Source: Flavobacterium kingsejongi
Lineage (GTDB): Bacteria; Bacteroidota; Bacteroidia; Flavobacteriales; Flavobacteriaceae
NCBI RefSeq assembly: GCF_003076475.1
Contig: NZ_CP020919.1
Span: 3,782,001-3,846,000, forward strand
Length of the DNA: 64,000 nucleotides
Direction of reading: 5' to 3'
Positions within the stretch are counted from its first letter, which is position 1. The number at the start of each line of letters is the position of its first letter. A program made the position numbers and the translations under genes. Below, piece after piece: positions 45,214-51,990 of this stretch. The notes under the pieces were generated by a model. It saw nothing but the letters and a program-made list of their open reading frames with translations, did not search any database and was not told where the DNA came from.

Positions 45214-45339
45214 GCAAGGCAAAAAACGATAAGAGACTGTCCTGCTCTAACCAACTGAGCTACATCTTACAGATGGCAGGATTCGAACCTGCGACCTGGG
45301 CGTTACAATTGCGAAGTAACCCTTACCTACGGCACTTGC
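45214..45339 (-). ncRNA. Y RNA 1 with circularly permuted tRNA mimic (YrlA-like)
   Basis: Outer stem GCAAG (45335-45339) with CUUGC (45214-45218). 5' bulge UGCCGUA (45328-45334) faces 3' bulge GUUUUUUGC (45219-45227). Inner stem GGUAAGGG (45320-45327) with CUCUUAUC (45228-45235), eight pairs. The apical module has, in RNA order, a T arm (45276-45292), a closed acceptor-like hairpin CAUCU-GUA-AGAUG (45263-45275), then UA and a D arm GCUC-AGUUGGUUA-GAGC (45244-45260). That is a tRNA elbow in permuted order, as described for YrlA-type bacterial Y RNAs. Confidence 0.88.
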
Positions 45340-45357
45340 ATTTTTTATTTTTAAATC

Positions 45358-45383
45358 TCCCGCAATTCCCTGATTGCGGGAGA
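45358..45383 (-). terminator. Hairpin between Ro60 gene and Y RNAs
   Basis: CTCCCGCAAT pairs with ATTGCGGGAG around a 6-base loop, starting 4 bases after the Ro60 stop. The following AUUUAAAAAU is not a clean U-run. It may be a weak terminator, a 3'-end protector of the Ro60 mRNA, or a processing point that frees the Y RNAs. Confidence 0.65.
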
Positions 45384-45386
45384 AGC

Positions 45387-46904
45387 CTACAACTGAACCT
45401 GCAGGATAGTATCCAATGCAGTTTCTTTATTTTCAATAGCGTCCAGTATTTCAAATACTTTATCCGACCAACCTGCAATCAGGTATACCTGGTTCTCCTG
45501 AATTTGTAAAGGCGTAGTTCCATGTCCGGCCATATCAAAAAGATACAGCGTGGCGGCAGGCGCTATTTTTTTATAGTTTTTCCAGGAAGATGCCATAGTA
45601 TTATTCGTAGCGTTGCTATTCCACAATTGCACATCGGTAAAAAGCATGATTTTATCAACCACTTTTTTTCTCCGGATCAGGTCTTCCAATACTAAATATC
45701 CATTTGTAGCATACCCAACTTCGCCTTCTCTTTTATAATATTCCTGAACATTCGCCAGAATATTATGTTGCGGCATCGGAATGGTTTTCCAGGTATCCCC
45801 AAACATTCCACTGATGACATTCTTACATCTGGACTGCATCAGCATGCCCAGCATCAGTCCGATATCATACAGCAATACTGAACTGCGGGCAGAAACCGGT
45901 CCCTGCATCGAACCCGACACATCGCAGGCAATTACTACTGCGGTATCCAAACCAAAACCTTTAATATTCTTTGCGCCCTGCAATACAGCTTTTTCCAGCG
46001 CCTGCAAGACCAATGGCACATAACCGGAGTCCAGTGCTTTTATTTCGCGGTAAGCGGATAAGTAACGAAAAGGCAACTGTTTTGAATTTTCTACCGCTTT
46101 TGCATCGGAGAGGTAATCACATACCATCTGGATATGAATCCCCGAAACACCAGCCTGGATTATATTCCTCAGGTTACGCATCAAAGCCATGTACCCGATT
46201 TTTTTACTTTCAATCAGCGCTTCCCATTTTTGGGCTACCGCTCTTTTTTTAGCATCCGCATCTGCAAACTGGATCTTACCCAATTCGGAAAGCTGCGTTT
46301 CCCAGGTATAAGGCGTCGCAAGTGTACCGGAAGCGATTTTATTAAAAATAAGCTGCTGGCCTTCATCTTTTGCTTTTGGATGCACCAGGAACAAAGCATC
46401 TTTGAGCTTTACCGCTGTATTCCTGTCATATTTGGCAAATTGGTATTCATCAAAATTATTAAATGCAATCGCCAATCCTTTTTGTACCTGTTTGGAAAGC
46501 CTGTTCAGTTTTTTTACCGCTGTTCTTTCGTTCAGCATTTGGTAGCAAGCCAATAACTCGGTAATCTCATCAGCACGCTGCACTACCTTACCAATCGTAT
46601 GCCGTACCAGGGATCCCCCGGAAACCCGTTGAGCCAGCGCTACCGAAAGCAGTACCGAAACCGAACGCAGCTGCATCACCGTACGGGCATATACAGCCAG
46701 TTTAGCGACAAACTCTGGGGCACATTTTTGCAATAATCCGCTAATTCTTTCGAATCTTACATTGTCAGCTTCATAAAAGGAATCATTCAATCCGGTAGTT
46801 ACTACTGCAGTATACAATTCCATTTCAGGCGTCATCACAAATGCTTTTGCATTTTCGTGATTTTGCGTTACCGTTTTTTGTTTATTATTAAAATTGAATT
46901 TCAT
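45387..46904 (-). CDS. rsr: Ro60/TROVE-domain RNA-binding protein (Rsr)
   Basis: A 505-residue orthologue of Ro60. The TROVE HEAT-repeat ring occupies about 15-310 (FVAKLAVYARTVMQLRSVSVLLSVALAQ; KIGYMALMRNLRNIIQAGVS). The vWA domain follows, with a MIDAS motif DVSGS at 328-332. The ring binds single-stranded 3' ends of misfolded RNA and the outer surface binds Y RNA. Four Y RNA genes and rtcB follow in the same direction. The TAG stop at 45387-45389 is followed by a strong hairpin. A promoter with TTG-N19-CATCTTTG lies about 66-95 bases upstream. Confidence 0.95.
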   Translation of the reverse strand: MKFNFNNKQKTVTQNHENAKAFVMTPEMELYTAVVTTGLNDSFYEADNVRFERISGLLQKCAPEFVAKLAVYARTVMQLRSVSVLLSVALAQRVSGGSLVRHTIGKVVQRADEITELLACYQMLNERTAVKKLNRLSKQVQKGLAIAFNNFDEYQFAKYDRNTAVKLKDALFLVHPKAKDEGQQLIFNKIASGTLATPYTWETQLSELGKIQFADADAKKRAVAQKWEALIESKKIGYMALMRNLRNIIQAGVSGIHIQMVCDYLSDAKAVENSKQLPFRYLSAYREIKALDSGYVPLVLQALEKAVLQGAKNIKGFGLDTAVVIACDVSGSMQGPVSARSSVLLYDIGLMLGMLMQSRCKNVISGMFGDTWKTIPMPQHNILANVQEYYKREGEVGYATNGYLVLEDLIRRKKVVDKIMLFTDVQLWNSNATNNTMASSWKNYKKIAPAATLYLFDMAGHGTTPLQIQENQVYLIAGWSDKVFEILDAIENKETALDTILQVQL

Positions 46905-46969
46905 ACTATTTAGATTTAGGAATTAGTACCTCTCTGGAACAAATCAATCCTTGTTCGTTTCTGACATTG

Positions 46970-46999
46970 CAAAGATGGCCACCTCACTACGCAACACAA
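46970..46999 (-). promoter_or_regulatory. Promoter of the Ro60-Y RNA-rtcB operon
   Basis: Minus strand: TTG (46997-46999), 19-base spacer, CATCTTTG (46970-46977), one mismatch to TAnnTTTG. The -33 element lies inside inverted repeat A. Confidence 0.6.
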
Positions 47000-47007
47000 T
47001 TGCGCAG
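46987..47007. promoter_or_regulatory. Inverted repeat A, candidate WYL operator
   Basis: A 21-bp site: arms CTACGC and GCGCAG around a 9-base spacer (one arm mismatch), covering the -33 element of the Ro60 operon promoter. It matches site B at 47098-47118 in arms and spacer length. Confidence 0.65.
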
Positions 47008-47097
47008 CATAAAAAAATTTCAATAAAAAAAACAAACACCTATATAATAAAGCTTTAAAAAATAAAATAATTTTAAAATTCACTTTCCGCACTCTTA

Positions 47098-47118
47098 CTA
47101 CGCAATTATACCGCGTAG
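47098..47118. promoter_or_regulatory. Inverted repeat B, candidate WYL operator
   Basis: A 21-bp site with perfect arms CTACGC and GCGTAG around 9 bases. The symmetry extends to 9-base arms (TTACTACGC / GCGTAGTAA, 47095-47121). It lies where the -33 region of the WYL gene promoter would be; TAAATTTG follows at 47127-47134. Confidence 0.7.
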
Positions 47119-47126
47119 TAATCCGC

Positions 47127-47134
47127 TAAATTTG
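47127..47134 (+). promoter_or_regulatory. Promoter -7 element for the WYL gene
   Basis: TAAATTTG fits TAnnTTTG directly after inverted repeat B; a second match TATTTTTG is at 47135-47142. Initiation here gives a leader of about 150 bases that contains the structured RNA motif. Confidence 0.5.
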
Positions 47135-47189
47135 TATTTTTGAAATCCTGCAGCATTCCAATTTTAGGATTTTATACTGCTATACTGTT

Positions 47190-47274
47190 GCGTGAGGGAT
47201 GGAAACGGCATCCTTTTTCTCCTTTTCTGGGAGAAAAAGATAGAGTGGACAGCCCGGCCCGCAGGGACACGCCC
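47190..47274 (+). ncRNA. Structured RNA motif in the WYL leader (Flavo-1-like)
   Basis: GCGTG (47190-47194) pairs with CACGC (47268-47272) and closes a multi-branch structure. Inside are hairpin GGATG/CATCC (47197-47213) and a nine-pair hairpin TTTTTCTCC/GGAGAAAAA (47214-47238), followed by AGTGGACAGCCCGGCCC. The conserved-looking blocks (GGGATGGAAACGGCATCC, GTGGACAGCCCGGCCC) resemble a structured motif I recall as frequent between genes in flavobacteria, possibly Rfam Flavo-1. It ends 20 bases before the WYL ATG. Confidence 0.6.
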
Positions 47275-47293
47275 AAAATAAAACTGAAATACT

Positions 47294-48307
47294 ATGGCAA
47301 CAAATAAACTGGCTTTGATTCGTTATAAAACAATAGACAATTGTTTGAAAAACCGTTTCCGAAAGTGGAGCTTGGAAGACCTGATGGAAAAAGTATCCGA
47401 TGCCTTATATGAATATGAAGGGATCACGACGGGAATCAGCAAACGTACGCTACAAAGCGATCTCCAGTTGATGCGAAGCGACAAATTGGGATACAATGCC
47501 CCGATTGTTATTGTGGACCGGAAGTATTATACTTATGAAGACCCGAAATTCAGCATTGCCAATTCCCCGATCAATAGTGCGGATATGGAGAAGATGAAGG
47601 AGATTGTCAGTGTTTTGAAACACCTGAACGGATTTCATTATTTTGATGAAATGAGTGACATGATTGCCAAACTGGAAAACAACCTGCATAAATCTTCGGA
47701 CAAGGGCAGGAACTACATCCAGTTTGAAAGTAATGCCCAATTAAAGGGACTGGAACACATCAATCCCATTTACCAGGCGATCCTGGGTAAAAATCCATTA
47801 CTTATCGAATACAAGTCTTTTAAGGCTCAAAAATCCAGTCAGGAGATCTACCATCCCTACCTGCTTAAAGAATACCGTAACCGCTGGTTCCTTATTGGAC
47901 AATCCAAACACACTCATCTTGTAACGTTGGCACTGGATCGGATCATAGGATTCTATATTTTACCACAGGCCTCATTCATAGCTTATGAAGGGGTTGACTT
48001 TGACCGCTATTTTGATGATGTACTGGGTGTTACCAAAACGGCACAGGAACGGGCACAAAAAGTCATCCTGGAATTTACGAATGCCCATGCCCCGTATGTC
48101 ATCACCAAACCGCTGCATCATTCCCAGACGGTACTCCAGCAAAATGAAAGCGGTATCAGGATCCGTATTGATGTGATCCTCAATTTTGAATTGGAACGTG
48201 AAATACTAGGGTTTGGCGACGGAATCAAGGTTGTCTCACCGCGCCATCTTATCCGAAGGATTGCCAAGAGGCTTGAAAATGCCCAAAATCAATATTTTGA
48301 GATATAA
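47294..48307 (+). CDS. WYL-domain transcriptional regulator of the RNA-repair operon
   Basis: A 337-residue regulator. The N-terminal region (about 1-75) is a winged-helix type DNA-binding domain (WSLEDLMEKVSDALYEYEG, SKRTLQSDLQLMRSDKLGY). The middle holds the WYL domain (about 160-235; LLIEYKSFKAQKS, HPYLLKEYRNRWFLIGQ, LALDRIIGF), followed by the C-terminal extension common in this family. WYL domains are thought to sense nucleic-acid-derived ligands. It is divergent from the Ro60-Y RNA-rtcB genes, with two matching inverted repeats over the -33 regions. It takes the place RtcR holds in Salmonella, with unrelated architecture. Confidence 0.9.
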   Translation: MATNKLALIRYKTIDNCLKNRFRKWSLEDLMEKVSDALYEYEGITTGISKRTLQSDLQLMRSDKLGYNAPIVIVDRKYYTYEDPKFSIANSPINSADMEKMKEIVSVLKHLNGFHYFDEMSDMIAKLENNLHKSSDKGRNYIQFESNAQLKGLEHINPIYQAILGKNPLLIEYKSFKAQKSSQEIYHPYLLKEYRNRWFLIGQSKHTHLVTLALDRIIGFYILPQASFIAYEGVDFDRYFDDVLGVTKTAQERAQKVILEFTNAHAPYVITKPLHHSQTVLQQNESGIRIRIDVILNFELEREILGFGDGIKVVSPRHLIRRIAKRLENAQNQYFEI

Positions 48308-48343
48308 AAAAACCTCCCAGGCTAACGCTTGGGAGGTTTTTAA
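48305..48343. terminator. Bidirectional terminator between WYL and E2 genes
   Basis: AAAACCTCCCA pairs with TGGGAGGTTTT around the loop GGCTAACGCT, with A and T runs outside, between convergent genes. Confidence 0.88.
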
Positions 48344-48360
48344 TTTTATTGCTACATTCT

Positions 48361-49671
48361 TTAGTAGTCCCTGTTTACATCAAATGCTTCCAGGTATTCG
48401 GCCACGCGTTTTACGAAGCTTCCTCCCAATGCACCATCAACAACCCTGTGGTCATAACTGTGGGATAAGAACATTTTCTGACGGATCCCGATGAAATCTC
48501 CTTCTGGCGTTTCAATTACAGCCGGCACTTTACGGATCGCACCCAGTGCTAAAATCCCTACTTGTGGCTGGTTGATAATTGGTGTTCCAAAAACGCTCCC
48601 AAAAGTTCCTACATTCGTTACCGTATAAGTACCACCCTGTGTATCGTCTGGTTTTAGTTTTCCGGCTTTCGCTCGGTTTCCTAAATCATTTACGGCTTTG
48701 GCCATTCCAACGATATTCAATTGATCGGCATTTTTGATAACCGGCACAATAAGGTTCCCGTTTGGCAAGGCTGCTGCCATACCCAGGTTAATATTTTTCT
48801 TTTTGATAATATAATCGCCATCCACAGAAATATTCATTCCCGGGAAATCTTTTAATGCTTTAGCCACGGCTTCCATGAAAATAGGTGTAAAAGTCAGTTT
48901 TTCACCTTCTCTTTTTTCAAAAGCATTTTTCACTTTATCGCGCCATTTCACAATATTCGTCACATCCACCTCAATGAAAGACTGAACGTGTGCGGAAGTC
49001 TGTACAGAGGCCACCATATAGCCCGAGATCAGTTTACGCATTCTGTCCATCTCGATGATTTCGTCACCTCCATTTACAGAAACAGGTGCTGCTTTTGGAG
49101 CCTCAGCAGCTTTAACCGGTGCTGCACTGGCCTGTGCTTGAGCAACAGCGGGTACCACAGCTGGCTGGCTACTTCTATTTTTAATATAATTCAGGATATC
49201 ATCTTTGGTTACTCTGCCTTCTTTACCGGATCCGTTCATAGATTCCAGTTCGGCTACAGAAATGCCTTCTTCTTTTGCAATATTTTTTACCAAAGGAGAG
49301 AAGAATTTTTCGGAATTGGAAAAATCCTGTGCTACTGTTTCTTTCGCTGCAGTAATTGTATTTTCAACCGCTTGTATGTTATTTGTCGTTGTTGTTGTTT
49401 CCGTAGCAGGAGCTTCTACTACCACACCACCGGATATTTCGATAATAGCAATAGTTTGTCCAACCTGTACCAGGTCATCTTTCTGAAAAAGTTTTTCAAC
49501 AAGTACTCCGCTTACTTCAGAAGGCACTTCTGAATCTACTTTATCTGTTGCTATTTCCAGTACCGCTTCATCTGCTTCAATCGTATCTCCAACTTCTTTC
49601 AACCAATTGGTAATTGTTGCTTCTGCAACGCTTTCACCCATTTTGGGTAATTTCAATTCAAATCTTGCCAT
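48361..49671 (-). CDS. 2-oxoacid dehydrogenase acyltransferase E2 component
   Basis: A 436-residue E2. N-terminal lipoyl domain with the lipoylated Lys in LEIATDKVDSEVP (about 44), an Ala/Thr/Pro-rich linker, peripheral subunit-binding domain (FSPLVKNIAKEEGISVAELE, about 124), a second linker, and a catalytic domain ending in HSYDHRVVDGALGG (catalytic His about 412). It transfers acyl groups to CoA in a branched-chain or pyruvate-type complex. E1 and E3 genes are not in the window, so the exact complex is undecided. Confidence 0.92.
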   Translation of the reverse strand: MARFELKLPKMGESVAEATITNWLKEVGDTIEADEAVLEIATDKVDSEVPSEVSGVLVEKLFQKDDLVQVGQTIAIIEISGGVVVEAPATETTTTTNNIQAVENTITAAKETVAQDFSNSEKFFSPLVKNIAKEEGISVAELESMNGSGKEGRVTKDDILNYIKNRSSQPAVVPAVAQAQASAAPVKAAEAPKAAPVSVNGGDEIIEMDRMRKLISGYMVASVQTSAHVQSFIEVDVTNIVKWRDKVKNAFEKREGEKLTFTPIFMEAVAKALKDFPGMNISVDGDYIIKKKNINLGMAAALPNGNLIVPVIKNADQLNIVGMAKAVNDLGNRAKAGKLKPDDTQGGTYTVTNVGTFGSVFGTPIINQPQVGILALGAIRKVPAVIETPEGDFIGIRQKMFLSHSYDHRVVDGALGGSFVKRVAEYLEAFDVNRDY

Positions 49672-49781
49672 ATCGTTAGCCTAAAGGTGGTTTTTTAATT
49701 TCTGCTTGCGAAATTAATGAATATTTCGAATTAAAATTTAATTTAATGTAATTTTTATGTCCGATTTAGCATCAATTTTTC

Positions 49782-50948
49782 TCATGGCCCAATGACCACT
49801 ACTTCGCCTCTGTCATTACTGCTGTTACTTCCGATTATAAATGCGGAATGTTGTGGCAGGATTTTAAATGTGGCAGCCGGATTTTGGGAGTTTTCGAGCA
49901 CCTTAATAATACTTCGGAAAGACATACCATTGTTATCGAGGATAATCTCTACCGGCCCCATTCCGTAGCCCTGATGCGAAAATACGTTATTTTCTATTTT
50001 TGAAGAATCCAAAGCCACATTTTTTTGCAAAATACTTTCGAGTTTTGCTTTTAAAATACCATTTTCCGATCGTAGTACATAGCGATCCGGAACTCTTTTG
50101 GGACGGGGTTTCCCCTGAAACCTTTTAATAGCAGAAAAGAATACAATCCCCATACTCATAAAAAAGGAAAAAACAGGCGCTACTTTAAAATGCTTGGCAT
50201 AGAAAAAATTCATCGCTTCCTGAAATCGCTTCATATAGGTACTATCCTTTACAGTACTCTCTCCTTTATAATGGATTACAGTAGTCTCCGGATAATAATA
50301 ATTGGATTTTCCGGCCATCAAAGCGCAATAGGACAAATCAATATCATCGGAATACATAAAGCATTTTTCATCAAATCCACCCAATTGCAGATACAAATCC
50401 CGTTGCAGCACCATAAAAGCGCCCACCAGGATTTCGACTTTGCCTGCCTGATCTTTATCCAGGTGCCCGGCATAATACCGCCCCAGTATTTTTGATTTGG
50501 GAAAAAACCGGTACCATCCCATGATTTTAGTAAAAGCCACCCAAGGTGTGGGAATACCTCTTTTGGATTCCGGCAGAAAATTACCGGTCCCATCAATCAA
50601 TTTTACCCCAACAATACCTAAGTCGGTTGTATTACGGGCAAAAGCAAGCACTTTTTCAAAAGTATCTTCTGCCACTACAGTATCAGGATTAAGGATACAA
50701 ACATACTCTCCTTTTGCAATCGCAACACCTATATTATTGCCTTTCGGAAATCCGGCATTCTCTGTGTTTTCGATTAAAGTAACCTCCGGAAATCGCGCTT
50801 TCATCATAGCACAACTGCCATCAGCAGAATTATTATCCACCACAATAATTTCGGCATCAAGGTTTTTAATGGCCTCCTGGACACTCAAAACACACTGCTC
50901 CAGAAAATAGCGCACATTATAATTAAGGATGATTACGGATAACTGCAT
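49782..50948 (-). CDS. Family 2 glycosyltransferase with C-terminal membrane segment
   Basis: A 388-residue protein. GT-A domain: LSVIILNYNVRYFLEQCVLS (about 3-22), IIVVDNNSADGS, the metal-binding DxD-like NPDTVV (about 92) and the acceptor region GGFDEKCFMYSDDIDLSYC (rhamnosyltransferase-like WbbL type). A hydrophobic segment follows at about 257-275 (FFMSMGIVFFSAI), then an unusual C-terminal region of about 100 residues without a known motif. It probably adds a sugar to a surface glycan or lipid-linked chain. A TATATTTG promoter-like element is at 50954-50961 on the minus strand. Confidence 0.88.
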   Translation of the reverse strand: MQLSVIILNYNVRYFLEQCVLSVQEAIKNLDAEIIVVDNNSADGSCAMMKARFPEVTLIENTENAGFPKGNNIGVAIAKGEYVCILNPDTVVAEDTFEKVLAFARNTTDLGIVGVKLIDGTGNFLPESKRGIPTPWVAFTKIMGWYRFFPKSKILGRYYAGHLDKDQAGKVEILVGAFMVLQRDLYLQLGGFDEKCFMYSDDIDLSYCALMAGKSNYYYPETTVIHYKGESTVKDSTYMKRFQEAMNFFYAKHFKVAPVFSFFMSMGIVFFSAIKRFQGKPRPKRVPDRYVLRSENGILKAKLESILQKNVALDSSKIENNVFSHQGYGMGPVEIILDNNGMSFRSIIKVLENSQNPAATFKILPQHSAFIIGSNSSNDRGEVVVIGP

Positions 50949-51183
50949 GGGACAAATATAATTTGAAATTTGTTTTTGTCACTAACATCAATATTAATGA
51001 TCTAAACATTTTCCAACAAATTTCAAAGTTAAACTAAGATTCAAAAAAAATCATAACACTTGTCTATACGAAATGAAAAAAAAAAAATCATAAAACTTAA
51101 AAATTCTGATCTTAAAATCCAAATATGGAGCCTTTAATTAAAATCGTTCATCAACTCGAAATCATTAAAAGAGACTCGCAATA

Positions 51184-51594
51184 TTATTTTATATTATAAT
51201 TATCTACTACTTTATTATCATTATCGATATAGATAATTTTATTATGCAGTGTATCAGAGCCATCCATCTGGATTGCTTGAACCTTCCAAAACTTTTCACC
51301 AGTAGACTTATTTGCTTTTTCTAAAATTTCCATCTGTTTTTTTTGTACGGCAGTAATTTCATCAAACGTGCCGATTTTGCTAATGCGATGGAAGTTTTCA
51401 GCATATTTCTTTTCAATCATTAAGTAAATATCTTTGTCGTTGAATTCTTTTACCGTAAACGTGTACGGTTCGATTTCGAAATCCTTATATCCCATATTTT
51501 TCATCTCAGCTTTAGCTATTTTTACCTGTTCAGATTCAGATTGACAAGATACTATTGATATAACTGACATAGATAGTAGTAATATTTTTTTCAT
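51184..51594 (-). CDS. Unrecognised small lipoprotein
   Basis: A 136-residue lipoprotein with lipobox ISIVSC (Cys about 17). The mature part is mostly polar, with a likely alpha/beta fold (KAEMKNMGYKDFEIEPYTFTVKEF; KVQAIQMDGSDTLHNKIIYID). Function unknown. The gene is isolated, flanked by long AT-rich spacers, and has a weakly biased, AT-rich codon use that may indicate low expression or recent arrival. Confidence 0.65.
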   Translation of the reverse strand: MKKILLLSMSVISIVSCQSESEQVKIAKAEMKNMGYKDFEIEPYTFTVKEFNDKDIYLMIEKKYAENFHRISKIGTFDEITAVQKKQMEILEKANKSTGEKFWKVQAIQMDGSDTLHNKIIYIDNDNKVVDNYNIK

Positions 51595-51967
51595 ACTTTA
51601 AAAATTAAATTAACACCATTGTCTTTAAATGATTTGTGCAATTATATGATATTTAATTTAATAAAAATTACGTTTAAACTTAAATAAAAAAATTATTACC
51701 AACAATCTGTTTTTGTTCAAAAACGAATTATAATGCGGTTCTAACAATTCCTGATTCATTCCAAAAAAACTAATAAATAAATTATAGTACGACAACTATA
51801 CTAAATAAATCACCATTTATAACCTCAATCAATTACAGCAAAACCATGTAAAATTCCTTCTTCTTAAAGCACAACTATCACAGTATAAAAGAAGGATTAC
51901 GGCTGATTTTTATCGTCCAAACAAACAGGACAGTACCACGGAAGCTTCAAGTTAAAAACAAATACCT
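51595..51967. other. AT-rich spacer, no gene seen
   Basis: About 370 bases with no plausible coding frame. CCTTCTT and AAGAAGG (around 51857-51895) could form a weak long hairpin. Nothing else is supported apart from the promoter element just after it. Confidence 0.6.
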
Positions 51968-51975
51968 TACTTTTG
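51968..51975 (+). promoter_or_regulatory. Promoter -7 element for the ABC-F gene
   Basis: TACTTTTG fits TAnnTTTG. It lies 16 bases before the GTG start at 51991, leaving a very short leader. Confidence 0.6.
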
Positions 51976-51990
51976 CAAAAATTTTGTATT

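Noticed and set aside
45003..45292. Ordinary tRNA genes suggested by GGTTCGAATCC T-arm sequences
   Set aside because: None has a tRNA order. T arms come before the D arm, no anticodon arm or free acceptor ends exist, and each lies inside a Y RNA fold.
45273..45509. Plus-strand ORF starting MAGFEPATWALQ
   Set aside because: This kind of peptide is the known artefact of translating the antisense of a tRNA T arm and D arm. It also overlaps the Ro60 gene.
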